A stretch of DNA of 64,000 nucleotides, taken from NCBI GenBank assembly GCA_902615915.1, contig CACMQQ010000003.1, positions 124,001 to 188,000 of the forward strand. Direction: 5' to 3'. A model generated the notes under the pieces. That model saw only the letters and a program-made list of their open reading frames with translations, did no database searches and was not told the DNA's origin. This DNA comes from an uncultured Fidelibacterota bacterium (GTDB taxonomy: Bacteria > Fidelibacterota > Marinisomatia > Marinisomatales > TCS55). Numbering within the stretch: position 1 is the stretch's first letter; the number at the start of each line of letters is the position of its first letter. This document shows positions 8,969 to 17,789 of this stretch, piece after piece. The position numbers were made by a program, and so were the translations under genes.

Positions 8969-10002
8969 AATGCTCTACGTCTTAATTCGTTAGGAATTAA
9001 ATTCAAATATAGCAGGACACTCAGACCAAGCAATGCAGCTCCAGTTACAACATGAAAACTTGCAATGAATGGTGCTTTTTGTGACATTACAGTTGAAATA
9101 CCCAATACAACTTGTATTGCAATAACAAATATAATCAAATTAAAAATTTTTGAACTCAACCTATCATGATTAAAATAACTTCTATAATATACAAAAAAAT
9201 ACATCAGGAATGATGATACAACAACTGCTCCCAACCTATGCAAAAAATGAATCAAAGATTGTGTTCGAATAACAAGGTCTAAGTCGTTTTCAAATAGGAT
9301 AACATTTATATTGTTCATCATCTTGTCAGAAAAAGTTGGCAGCCACTGACCACCCATTGTGGGAAAATCTGGGATTGCTAAACCAGAAGCAGTATGTCTC
9401 ATTAACGCACCAAGAACAAGTTGCATATATATTAAACCGCAGAATAAAAGGGCATTACTTTTTAATTCTTTACTGTAATTATCACCATTTTTATTAGAGC
9501 GCGCATTGGACAATGAATAAGCTATAAATATGGTTACTACAAAAAAAGTTTGCGCGAGAACTCCATGCGCCATAGAAACTATTGGAGGGAGATAAAAAAG
9601 TACGGTAATACCGCCAAGCATCCCTTGGAGAATTACAAGAAAAAGTGCGAAAAAAGCTGTTTTTTTCAACCAAAGAGGTTGATTTGAGAATGCAATAAGC
9701 AATGACTGGGACAAAGTTAAAAAACCTACTATCGTTGCAAATAATCGATGACCATGTTCATAAAAAATACCTCCAACCCATTGGGAAATAGGAAATGTGA
9801 ACATGTTATATCCATAGCTTGAGGGCCAATCAGGAACAGAGAGACCAACTTCATGGCTTTTTATTAAAGCGCCTAAAAAGATCAAAAATAAAGTAGAAAA
9901 AACAACGATTTTAGAGAATTTTCTTAAGAATGGAACGCTTGTCAAAATCATAATAAAAGATGTAGTAATGGCAGAAGGAGAAGCAGGTTTATAAAATAGC
10001 AA
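8965..10002 (-). CDS. ctaA: Heme A synthase (COX15/CtaA family)
   Basis: The 345-residue membrane protein has eight helices in two related four-helix bundles. Likely heme-ligand histidines are in FYEHGHRLFATIVG, SMAHGVLAQ, HFLHRLGAVVVS and SFHVVTGAALLG, plus the conserved RHTASGLAIPDFP loop. It oxidises the C8 methyl of heme O to give heme A for the A-type oxidase encoded next door. An internal Met at residue 18 could be the true start because the first 17 residues are not hydrophobic. The gene begins 3 nt after coxB and overlaps ctaB by 4 nt. Confidence 0.92.
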   Translation of the reverse strand: MLFYKPASPSAITTSFIMILTSVPFLRKFSKIVVFSTLFLIFLGALIKSHEVGLSVPDWPSSYGYNMFTFPISQWVGGIFYEHGHRLFATIVGFLTLSQSLLIAFSNQPLWLKKTAFFALFLVILQGMLGGITVLFYLPPIVSMAHGVLAQTFFVVTIFIAYSLSNARSNKNGDNYSKELKSNALLFCGLIYMQLVLGALMRHTASGLAIPDFPTMGGQWLPTFSDKMMNNINVILFENDLDLVIRTQSLIHFLHRLGAVVVSSFLMYFFVYYRSYFNHDRLSSKIFNLIIFVIAIQVVLGISTVMSQKAPFIASFHVVTGAALLGLSVLLYLNLIPNELRRRAL

Positions 10003-10005
10003 AAA

Positions 10006-10842
10006 CTACCATTCGTCATCGCCCCAATCATCTTCATCCTCTTCAAGCAAATATTCTTTTTGCTCTTCAAGCCAATTAGAATAACCTTCATCGTCGTGAA
10101 CAGTCATATAACCAACCATTTTAGAATGTCCTAGACCACATAGCTGGGCGCATGCAATTTGAAATCCTTTGCCTTCTCTACCAGTTCCAACGCTCTGCTC
10201 AAGAAATTCCTCGCTTGTCATCGTAGCTTCAAACCAAACGGGAATTTGCATTCCTGATATTGCGTCTTGAGAAACTCGAAGTTCTGGCAATTTAAAATTA
10301 TGAATCACATCCTTTGTTGAAAGAAGAATGTTTACAGGTGTGTTAACTGGTATGTGCAATTGATTGATGGTCCAAATGTCATCTTTAGCAAAATCATCTG
10401 ATCGATCTATGCCAATTGGATTGTCTTGCTCATTAACCAAATTAACATCTGTTTTACCAAAAACTCCATCGTCACCTGGGTAGTGGATATTCCAAGCAAA
10501 TTGCTGTCCAATTACCCTAATTTGTACAGTATCTGGGCCTTGAGGAACATCATTTATTCTACTAGCCCAAATAGGAAATGCAAAACCAAATAAAAGTGCA
10601 ATTTCAATTAATGCCACCCCTGCTTCAGCATAAGATGAATAATGATTTTTTATACCTCCATAGTCAGCTTTTGGATTCTTTGACTCTCTAAATCTGAGTA
10701 ATGTGTAAATAAAGAAAATACCCCAACCAACAAACAAAACAAGCATTAGCCAGTGTACCATTGAAATAATATTATCAATAGATGGTCCTTGTGTAGAGGC
10801 AGATACTGATGGAAGGCCGAGCTTTCTTAAAACTTCTAACAT
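10006..10842 (-). CDS. coxB: Cytochrome c oxidase subunit II
   Basis: The 278-residue protein has two N-terminal membrane helices (about 28-50 and 70-93) and a periplasmic cupredoxin domain. The full CuA ligand set is visible: His181 in VIHNF, then Cys231, Cys235, His239 and Met242 in CAQLCGLGHSKM. There is no CXXCH, so unlike caa3 enzymes it carries no fused cytochrome c and needs an external donor. Helix 2 reads YAEAGVALIEI rather than the common LEVVWT pattern. The C-terminus has an unusual acidic tail ending DDWGDDEW (residues 266-278), almost identical to the end of the octaheme cytochrome in the same locus. It starts 6 nt after the 83-residue CXXC protein. Confidence 0.94.
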   Translation of the reverse strand: MLEVLRKLGLPSVSASTQGPSIDNIISMVHWLMLVLFVGWGIFFIYTLLRFRESKNPKADYGGIKNHYSSYAEAGVALIEIALLFGFAFPIWASRINDVPQGPDTVQIRVIGQQFAWNIHYPGDDGVFGKTDVNLVNEQDNPIGIDRSDDFAKDDIWTINQLHIPVNTPVNILLSTKDVIHNFKLPELRVSQDAISGMQIPVWFEATMTSEEFLEQSVGTGREGKGFQIACAQLCGLGHSKMVGYMTVHDDEGYSNWLEEQKEYLLEEDEDDWGDDEW

Positions 10843-10848
10843 ATAAGA

Positions 10849-11100
10849 CTATTCTTTTTCATTTGTTTGGTTTAATTGGATTTTATCAGAATATTTTTTA
10901 GCTCGCTGTCTTAGAACAAATATTAATGAACCAAAACCCCCTAGAACGCCCCCTGTTACACCAAGCATAGCAGCAATAGCTTTATTCATTCCTTTTGTAG
11001 CCAGCGCATCAGGATCGCCAAAGCATGTTGCACAGGCTTGTAAGACCTCAGGTTGAATAATTGCAATAACTAAAACAAATGTCATTAAACGAAACTTCAT
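10849..11100 (-). CDS. Small exported membrane protein with CATCFGDP motif
   Basis: The 83-residue protein starts with a signal-like hydrophobic segment, then CATCFGDPDALATKG and one membrane helix (about residues 43-63), and ends in a basic/polar tail. I recall similar short proteins with a C-x-T-C-F/Y-GDP motif next to cytochrome oxidase genes in other phyla, but no function is known to me. The CXXC could bind copper or act in thiol chemistry; that is inference. Its ATG overlaps the stop of the 59-residue gene (ATGA), and coxB follows after 6 nt. Confidence 0.75.
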   Translation of the reverse strand: MKFRLMTFVLVIAIIQPEVLQACATCFGDPDALATKGMNKAIAAMLGVTGGVLGGFGSLIFVLRQRAKKYSDKIQLNQTNEKE

Positions 11101-11276
11101 TTGGGTAAAGCCTTTAATTTTTGAAATGTATTATAACCGTAGTAGATAAGAATAAAAAATGAAACCATTGAACCAATAAACATGGGAATTGATTCGCTCA
11201 GTGCCCAATTACTAACAAAAATCATTAGTAAGGCGCAAACTATAATAAAAAAAATGTGAAACGACTTTAACGACAT
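11097..11276 (-). CDS. 59-residue two-helix membrane protein in the cox cluster
   Basis: An ATG frame from 11276 ends in TGA at 11097 and encodes 59 residues, starting MSLKSFHIFFIIVC and ending FQKLKALPK. Two hydrophobic helices (about residues 5-24 and 31-47) are joined by a short polar turn. The ATGA overlap with the next gene, and only a 3 nt gap to the subunit IV stop codon, show it fills the slot exactly. Function unknown; by position it may be an accessory subunit or assembly factor of the oxidase. Confidence 0.75.
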   Translation of the reverse strand: MSLKSFHIFFIIVCALLMIFVSNWALSESIPMFIGSMVSFFILIYYGYNTFQKLKALPK

Positions 11277-11279
11277 AAA

Positions 11280-11573
11280 TCAATAACCTGCGTTAGAAAA
11301 CATTGTACTTAAAGGAACAAATATTAATATCATAAAGGATATAACTGTGGCAAATAAGGTCCATAATATGGTCTTTTTTTCATCAATCAAATGCATAAAA
11401 TAACAAGCAACAAGCGAACCTTTAACGCTAGCAACTAATAGACCTAATGCTATTCCTGGGCCTACACCTATATCAATATAAGATATACCTACAGTAACAA
11501 CGGTTAGAAACAGTAATGCTACAAAAACATTAATATAAATTTTAACGTGATGTTTTACTTCTTCGGGTTTCAT
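11280..11573 (-). CDS. Cytochrome c oxidase subunit IV (prokaryotic type)
   Basis: The 97-residue membrane protein has three helices (about 12-32, 38-58 and 68-90). The pattern matches short bacterial COX subunit IV: an HHVKIYINVFVALLFLT start, then KGSLVACYFMHLIDEKK between helices 2 and 3. This subunit stabilises subunits I/III and has no cofactor. It lies between subunit III (15 nt upstream) and the 59-residue protein. Confidence 0.88.
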   Translation of the reverse strand: MKPEEVKHHVKIYINVFVALLFLTVVTVGISYIDIGVGPGIALGLLVASVKGSLVACYFMHLIDEKKTILWTLFATVISFMILIFVPLSTMFSNAGY

Positions 11574-11588
11574 ATTATGCTCGTTTTT

Positions 11589-12179
11589 TTATAATAAATA
11601 CAATACTGGAAATAAAAAAATCCAGACTAGGTCAACAAAATGCCAATAAAGGCCTGTTACTTCTATTCTGCTAGTAAACCTCTCAGGGTCAGTTTCCCAC
11701 ATCTTAGCGCCAGGAAACAAGAGAAAAGCAATAACTGCTATTCCACCAATAACGTGAATAACATGAAGACCTGTCATTGTAAAGTATATCCCCAAAAAAT
11801 TGTCAGTACTGGGATAATAAGAATAACTGAATTTTGAGGAATATTCAAAATACTTAATAACTAGAAATCCACAGGCTAAAAGTAAAGTTGATCCAGCATA
11901 TAATTTAAATTTTTTAAAATCATTGAGCTTTAAAGAAGCCCAACTCATCACCATAGTGACAGAAGATGTAATAAGGAAAAGAGTATTCAATGTAGCCATT
12001 TTTACATCAAGATATTTAGACCCCATTGGCCAGTCATCAACACCTGTTCTTAAAAAAATATATGCAGAAAATAGACCACCAAATAGCATTACTTCGGATG
12101 CAAGAAACAGCCAAATCCCTAATTTTGCATTATTTAATCCTGTATCAGGACGTTCTTTTACACCGTAGGGAATTTCCAT
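11589..12179 (-). CDS. coxC: Cytochrome c oxidase subunit III (short form)
   Basis: The 196-residue protein has about five membrane helices, corresponding to the short form that lacks the first two helices of mitochondrial subunit III. Seen are KLGIWLFLASEVMLFGGLFSAYIFL, the GLHVIHVIGGIAVIAFL histidine motif and the C-terminal TGLYWHFVDLVWIFLFPVLYLL. It supports proton uptake and oxygen delivery to subunit I. The start follows coxA by 2 nt. Confidence 0.93.
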   Translation of the reverse strand: MEIPYGVKERPDTGLNNAKLGIWLFLASEVMLFGGLFSAYIFLRTGVDDWPMGSKYLDVKMATLNTLFLITSSVTMVMSWASLKLNDFKKFKLYAGSTLLLACGFLVIKYFEYSSKFSYSYYPSTDNFLGIYFTMTGLHVIHVIGGIAVIAFLLFPGAKMWETDPERFTSRIEVTGLYWHFVDLVWIFLFPVLYLL

Positions 12180-12181
12180 CT

Positions 12182-13897
12182 TTAACCTTTCTCAGTTTGG
12201 GGAGTAAAATCTATTTTGGAACCGGGCACGCTATATTCATATGGACCTCTATATACAACGGGTATTTTTTCAAAATTACCGTGACCCAATGGAGGAGATG
12301 TGGTTTCGGTCCAATCTATTGTTGTAGCGTTCCATGGGTTAATCTCGCCAGTTCTAGCTTTAAATAATGTTAAAACAACATTAGCAATAAAAAATAATTG
12401 AGCCATGCCTAATAACCATGCGGACCAAGACATTATTTCATTCAAATAAATCACATCAGCAGCGTGCGCATAAGCTTGACCGCCATCAGCTAGTCTTCTT
12501 GATACACCAGCTAGGCCCTGAATGAACATTGGCATAAAGACCCCATTCATAAAAATAAAAGAAAAATAAAAATGTAATTTGCCCAAAGATTCATTCAAGC
12601 TTTTACCAGTTACTTTAGGAAACCAAAAGTAAACTCCTGCAAATAATGCAAATAAGGTTCCAGGCGCAACAACATAATGAAAATGTCCAATCACATAATA
12701 AGTATCATGAAGATGAATATCCGCTGCAGCTAAACCAAGCGGCAAACCTGTTAAACCACCAATTCCAAACATGGGCAAGAAAGCTAGAGCAAATAACATA
12801 GGAGTATTAAAGCGAATCGAACCTCCCCACAAAGAAAGCAATAATGCTGTTAATATCACTACCGACGGAATAGAGATGATCATCGTAGTAGTTTGAAAAA
12901 ACGCTCCCATAGTTGTTCCCATACCTGTTAGATACATGTGATGGGCCCAAACAACAAATGACATAAAACCAAGGAAAGTCATCGCATATACCAAAGATTT
13001 ATAGCCGCTAAGTGGCTTTCTAGTATTGTTAGCAATTATTTCAGATATAATTCCAAAAGCAGGAAGAATTAATACATATACTTCAGGGTGAGCCAAAAAC
13101 CAAAAAAGGTGTTGCCATAATAACGGACTACCTCCACCAGCATTGGTTAGGACCTCGCCAGATACCACTAAACCTGTTGGAAGAAAAAAGCTGGTACCAG
13201 CTAAGCGATCCATCAATTGTAGTATTCCTGCAGCTTCAAGAGGCGGAAATGCAAGCAATAATAAAAAAGCGGTTATAAACTGAGTCCAGACAAAAATTGG
13301 CAATCTGAACCAAGTCATCCCTTCAGCCCTCAGTTGAATTACAGTGACCATTATATTTACTGATCCAAGCAGGGATGAGGTGATTAACATTACCATACCT
13401 AACAACCAAACAGTTTGACCAGCAGTAGCAACATCAGCTAAAGGAGGGTATGAGGTCCATCCAGAGTTTGCTGCACCGCCAGGGACAAAAAATCCAACTA
13501 CCATTATAATTGAACCTAAAAAATATGTCCAGTAAGATGCCGCATTCAGTCTTGGGAAAGCCATATCAATTGCACCAATCTGCAACGGAACTAGATAGTT
13601 GCCAAAAGCACCAAATGCTAAGGGAACCACACCTAAAAATATCATTATGGTTCCGTGCATTGCGCCCAATGAATTGTACTTTTCTGGTAAAAGCAACTTA
13701 TCTTCACCAAAAATCCATCCAATAAAAGGAATTTGGGTATCTGGGTAAGCAAGCTGATATCTCATTACCATCATTAAACCAAAACCAACTAATAGCCAAA
13801 GAAGGGCAGTAATGCCATACTGAATGCCAATTACCTTATGATCAATTGACCAAATATACTTGGTAAAAAAAGTTTCTTTTGTGTGATTATCGCTCAT
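12182..13897 (-). CDS. coxA: Cytochrome c oxidase subunit I (A-type)
   Basis: The 571-residue, 12-helix catalytic subunit retains the heme and CuB ligands: His81 (AMHGTIM), His270 with Glu272 and Tyr274 (HPEVY), His319-His320 (AHHMY), and His405 and His407 (GHFHYV). The D-channel aspartate is Asp111 (GAIDMAFPRLN). HPEVY with the tyrosine fits an A-type oxygen reductase, not a NO reductase. By ungapped hand alignment to Paracoccus subunit I, the K-channel motif IPTGIK reads IPSVVI, so the key lysine is Ile348. It starts 34 nt after the cupredoxin-like gene with a GGGA-type ribosome site. Confidence 0.95.
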   Translation of the reverse strand: MSDNHTKETFFTKYIWSIDHKVIGIQYGITALLWLLVGFGLMMVMRYQLAYPDTQIPFIGWIFGEDKLLLPEKYNSLGAMHGTIMIFLGVVPLAFGAFGNYLVPLQIGAIDMAFPRLNAASYWTYFLGSIIMVVGFFVPGGAANSGWTSYPPLADVATAGQTVWLLGMVMLITSSLLGSVNIMVTVIQLRAEGMTWFRLPIFVWTQFITAFLLLLAFPPLEAAGILQLMDRLAGTSFFLPTGLVVSGEVLTNAGGGSPLLWQHLFWFLAHPEVYVLILPAFGIISEIIANNTRKPLSGYKSLVYAMTFLGFMSFVVWAHHMYLTGMGTTMGAFFQTTTMIISIPSVVILTALLLSLWGGSIRFNTPMLFALAFLPMFGIGGLTGLPLGLAAADIHLHDTYYVIGHFHYVVAPGTLFALFAGVYFWFPKVTGKSLNESLGKLHFYFSFIFMNGVFMPMFIQGLAGVSRRLADGGQAYAHAADVIYLNEIMSWSAWLLGMAQLFFIANVVLTLFKARTGEINPWNATTIDWTETTSPPLGHGNFEKIPVVYRGPYEYSVPGSKIDFTPQTEKG

Positions 13898-13931
13898 TTA
13901 AATGTAAATCCCTTAATTAGAACCTGTAAAC

Positions 13932-14636
13932 TTATTTCTTCTTAGGGCGTTCGAAATTAAAGTTTAATGTTGCAGAACCACCCTTTACTGTCACTTGTTG
14001 CGATAGGGTTCTCTTGCTTCCAAATCTTTCTTGCCATGCTATGGCCTCATATGTTCCATCAGGTACATTTGGAATGGAAAATTTTCCATCAGTACCCGTA
14101 ACAGCAAAGTAAGGATGATCAAAAACTTGAGTGAAGCTTTTCATCCATGGATGAACATCACATTTTACCACAAAAACGTCTTCAGATTTGTCAAAAGTTA
14201 TGGTCTTTTCTTTTAAAGTTTTGGGCATACCAAAATTGAATTCTCTATTTATCTTTGGTAGACCATGAATGTTATGCATGGTTGCATCACTGTTTAAAAT
14301 TTTTACTGGTTGACCAGCCATCACGCCCATGACATGAGGTGAATATACACAACCTGCTTGATCGAGCTCTACTGGTTGAGTAGGGGTATTACCAGAATAT
14401 TTTACCCCTTTGAGATAAACAATCACATTTGCAAGATTTCCCTTTGCATCAACAATGAAAGTTTCCGCTTTTGCAGCTTCCTGGTGTGATGCAGCACAAA
14501 CTGGATCAGCATCCATTCTTAGTCTTTTGGCTTTTGGTGGTTTACCAATGTATTTTACAACGCCTGTGATCTCTCCTGCGATCAATCCCCCAGTCACAAT
14601 AAAACTTAATGTAATAGAACTTAATAGTTTGTTCAT
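13932..14636 (-). CDS. Exported cupredoxin-like protein with carboxypeptidase regulatory-like domain
   Basis: The 234-residue protein has a signal peptide (about 1-20), a plastocyanin/MauL-like domain and a C-terminal beta sandwich (about 170-230; DGKFSIPNVPDGTYEAIAW). The possible type-1 copper ligands are His121 or His124 (TMHNIHG), Cys159, His162 and Met165 (KCDVHPWM), matching the plastocyanin spacing Cys-x2-His. It lies between the octaheme cytochrome and coxA, so it may shuttle electrons or copper to CuA. A standalone role in copper delivery is the alternative. AAGGAG lies just upstream of the ATG, after a 101-nt spacer that may hold an internal promoter. Confidence 0.8.
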   Translation of the reverse strand: MNKLLSSITLSFIVTGGLIAGEITGVVKYIGKPPKAKRLRMDADPVCAASHQEAAKAETFIVDAKGNLANVIVYLKGVKYSGNTPTQPVELDQAGCVYSPHVMGVMAGQPVKILNSDATMHNIHGLPKINREFNFGMPKTLKEKTITFDKSEDVFVVKCDVHPWMKSFTQVFDHPYFAVTGTDGKFSIPNVPDGTYEAIAWQERFGSKRTLSQQVTVKGGSATLNFNFERPKKK

Positions 14637-14737
14637 TTATATTACTCCTTATTAAAAAAATCTTATATGCTTGGTAGCTAAATTAGGAAAATTATTTAAC
14701 TTAAAACAGCTATCTCGGAAGTAAAGTGATTCCTTCT

Positions 14738-17700
14738 TTACCATTCATCTCCCCAATCATCCTCTTCTTCAATGATAAAACCATATCCTTGTGAGTTCAA
14801 GTGTCTTTTGACAATACTTGACACATCCTTGCGGCCTTCCATGCCCCACATCCAATCAATTAAAGATTTGTATAATTTGGTACTATCTCTACTAATCTTA
14901 GCCACATCACTTCCCCATACTTCTCTTATAGAATTTTGAGGTTCTTCGGTAGGTATATAAGGGGCTGGCATCTTAGTTCCAGGCATTACATCTTGAGGAT
15001 TTATGAACCATTCAACTAGCCACTCTGGCCTTAAACGTTCTTTAGTTAAAACTAGATTCGGTGCCCAAGTTAAAGCGTCTTGTTTGGGCTTTTCTGCACC
15101 ATAAAAGTGGCAATTAATACATGCACCCATCTCAGCTATTCTTTCCCCAGCTTTAAATGACGATGAGTTTAAGGTAAAATTATGAGGATCCTCATATATT
15201 AAATCAAGATTGTCTTTTTGTTGAAAATATGAAATCAGATCATTCCATTCTTCGTCAGTGTAATCAAAACTAGGCATACGAACTTGAAGATGAGGCCTAA
15301 TCATAGAGACATTTTTGAACCAATTCAATAGCCATTGTGGCTGAGTTTTTCTACCTTGGGTGTTTAACAATGGAGGGCTAAAGCTTTGCACTAAGCTCAT
15401 GTCTTCAGCATTAGTATTATCAGCGACCTCTCTAAGCCAATCAGCAGTGGCTGGCCAAATCGCCCCACCTTCATCGTCTAATTTATGACAACCTAAACAA
15501 TTGTTAGTATGAATGAACTGCTCACCCTTGGTTACAGCAAGATACTGAGGAGTCTTTTCGGGAAGTTTTGTTGGAGGTATTTCGTCTTTGACTAGACCCA
15601 TAATCAACGTAACTAATGATGTAATCTCTTTATCCTCAAGGCCGTACCAAGGCATCCTAGATTTCTCTAGTGGTTTTAATTCTTTGACAGAAACACTGCC
15701 ATCTTCATTAGGAATCAAATCAAATTTCTCAGGTTCGTTTATCTTGTTGTAGAACCAGTCCCATTTGGTGTGAGGTATTTCATCATGCCAAAATCCAAAG
15801 TCAAGTTTCGAAATAAGTTTACTTCCCTCATGATTGAGAGCAATCCCTATTGGTTTTGCATCTTCAAACCCTTGAATGTTGTGACAAGAATAGCAACCAT
15901 AATGACCGATCAAATTCTTGCCTGAATAAGATAATTTTTCTTCAACAGACATTGACTCTAACTTTTGAGCTACTTGTGAGGTAGAGTTTAGCTGAGATAA
16001 AAAGTCGCTTGTAATTTCGTTAAGAATTTCTTGATCTACGCCAGGGACAGGAATTTCATCAAACTCTGTAGTCTTTCCTTGGATAAGATAAGCAACAATA
16101 TCACTTGCTTCCTCATCTGACAATCTCATATTTGGCATTTTAGTGCCAGGGTGGTAACTGTAAGGATTCTTAAGCCAATTAAATAACCATTTTTCATTGG
16201 TCTTAGAACCCAAACCTATCAAGTTAGGCCCTTGCTCTAATCGTATATTTTGCATAGAAGGTACGTATTCAGGGTCTTGCTCTGGTTGTATTTGGTGACA
16301 ACCCATGCATCCATAAGATGATACAAGAAGTTCGCCATTTTCAGGGTCACCCGAATAAGGTTTATCTACCTGTTCATAATCTTCAGATTTTTCATATAAA
16401 TATTCGATCATTGCAAGAGATTCTTGCTCTGACCTCAAAATATCTTCAGGGCTGCTGTTATTTCCTTTTTTAAAGAAATGAGGCATCCAAGTATTGTGCC
16501 TAAATGCTCTTGGCTCCATAATCCAACGATATGTCCAATTGCGATCGGTCTTTGAAGCCATTTTATATAAACTTGGTCCTGGTTTTGGAGCGTCTGCCCA
16601 TCTATCCATTTGATGGCATGAATAACATCCAGCTTTCTCAAATGTTGACATTCCAAGACTCAAAACGGGAGCTCCCTTAACAGGCATGTTATCACCATGA
16701 CATTTGAAACAACCTGCTTCAGTATACTGAACAGGCAGCATTTTATTCTCCCAGTAATGCAAATAGTCCCAATTGTATTTCTTCTTCCATTCCTTCTTTT
16801 GTTTTTCATCTCGTGGCATATGACCGGATGAAATAAAATCTGTTCCTCTTCCTCTTCCACCATGGCAACTTGTACAACCATATTCACTCATCGGATGGGG
16901 AGAGCTGCCACCAGCAAACTCATCCAAACGTGGATGTGTAGTGTAAGGCTGTGGTGCATCCTCATAGCCAGCTTTGTCGATGCCAACATGGCAGGTCATA
17001 CATCTATCAACTTTAGGCATTCCCATGTAAATAAGGTCTTCTTTGAGATCATTTACAACTACTTGTTTTACTTCATAATAAGGGTCAATAAAGTCAATTA
17101 CAGGCAGATCTCGTACTATGTTAGCAACCTTGTTTGAAAGTGACATAGCTTCGGGGTCTAACTTGGATAGCTGACGCTCTAGAAGGTCTCTATCTTTAGT
17201 AAGGACAAATAACTCGTCATTCGTTTTTTTAATAGAAGCATTCAAATCTCTAGTAATCGATTCTAAACTATCAACTTGAAGTTGATAAGATTCTGAAATA
17301 AGAAATGCTTTCTTTGTTTTGATATCAAGTTGTTTTAACTGTTTTTCAAGCTTTTCAGTATTTTGTTTTTTAAATCTGGCATCCTCTAATTGGTATTTCA
17401 CTGCATCAAAATCTGCCTTAGAAAATTGATAATTTTGATTGGAAGAATAAACAGCCCCTCTGATGCTTTCTAGTTCTTCATTTATCCCATCTACTCTATC
17501 TTGTTGTTTGTTGAACTCATCTTGTTTCAGATCTAATTGTGCAAGCAATAGTTGATAATCTTCATTTCCTTCAAGAGCTTCTTGCTTAGTGGATATTTCA
17601 TTCCTGACTTTTTCTATTTCCATTTTACGAAATTCAATCTGATATTTTTTCCAAGGTCTATTGTAGTCATCTGCAAAGGTCAGTATCCAAAATGCGGTAA

Positions 17701-17776
17701 AAAGAATACTGGATATAGCAAACCATTTATTTAGTTTGAAAATATTATAATATCGTTCTTGCTGATCTGAAACCAT
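14738..17776 (-). CDS. Membrane-anchored octaheme cytochrome c with coiled-coil stalk
   Basis: The 1012-residue protein has one N-terminal helix (about 18-34), a long charged coiled coil (about 43-215) and a periplasmic region with eight CXXCH sites at Cys259, 301, 356, 384, 490, 628, 760 and 886. The last five are each followed by a class-I-type Met (WMP 431, KMP 547, RMP 708, RMP 834, KMP 936), so they look like five mono-heme units strung together. The first three may have other axial ligands. No cytochrome c1 or small cytochrome c is encoded nearby, so this protein probably links the cytochrome b/Rieske complex to the oxidase. The tail EEEDDWGDEW resembles that of subunit II. Confidence 0.92.
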   Translation of the reverse strand: MVSDQQERYYNIFKLNKWFAISSILFTAFWILTFADDYNRPWKKYQIEFRKMEIEKVRNEISTKQEALEGNEDYQLLLAQLDLKQDEFNKQQDRVDGINEELESIRGAVYSSNQNYQFSKADFDAVKYQLEDARFKKQNTEKLEKQLKQLDIKTKKAFLISESYQLQVDSLESITRDLNASIKKTNDELFVLTKDRDLLERQLSKLDPEAMSLSNKVANIVRDLPVIDFIDPYYEVKQVVVNDLKEDLIYMGMPKVDRCMTCHVGIDKAGYEDAPQPYTTHPRLDEFAGGSSPHPMSEYGCTSCHGGRGRGTDFISSGHMPRDEKQKKEWKKKYNWDYLHYWENKMLPVQYTEAGCFKCHGDNMPVKGAPVLSLGMSTFEKAGCYSCHQMDRWADAPKPGPSLYKMASKTDRNWTYRWIMEPRAFRHNTWMPHFFKKGNNSSPEDILRSEQESLAMIEYLYEKSEDYEQVDKPYSGDPENGELLVSSYGCMGCHQIQPEQDPEYVPSMQNIRLEQGPNLIGLGSKTNEKWLFNWLKNPYSYHPGTKMPNMRLSDEEASDIVAYLIQGKTTEFDEIPVPGVDQEILNEITSDFLSQLNSTSQVAQKLESMSVEEKLSYSGKNLIGHYGCYSCHNIQGFEDAKPIGIALNHEGSKLISKLDFGFWHDEIPHTKWDWFYNKINEPEKFDLIPNEDGSVSVKELKPLEKSRMPWYGLEDKEITSLVTLIMGLVKDEIPPTKLPEKTPQYLAVTKGEQFIHTNNCLGCHKLDDEGGAIWPATADWLREVADNTNAEDMSLVQSFSPPLLNTQGRKTQPQWLLNWFKNVSMIRPHLQVRMPSFDYTDEEWNDLISYFQQKDNLDLIYEDPHNFTLNSSSFKAGERIAEMGACINCHFYGAEKPKQDALTWAPNLVLTKERLRPEWLVEWFINPQDVMPGTKMPAPYIPTEEPQNSIREVWGSDVAKISRDSTKLYKSLIDWMWGMEGRKDVSSIVKRHLNSQGYGFIIEEEDDWGDEW

Positions 17777-17789
17777 TAATAATTATCCA

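Noticed and set aside
12182-13897. Subunit I as a NO reductase of the heme-copper superfamily because the K-channel lysine is missing
   Set aside because: HPEVY with the active-site tyrosine, the D-channel aspartate and a CuA-bearing subunit II fit an oxygen reductase.
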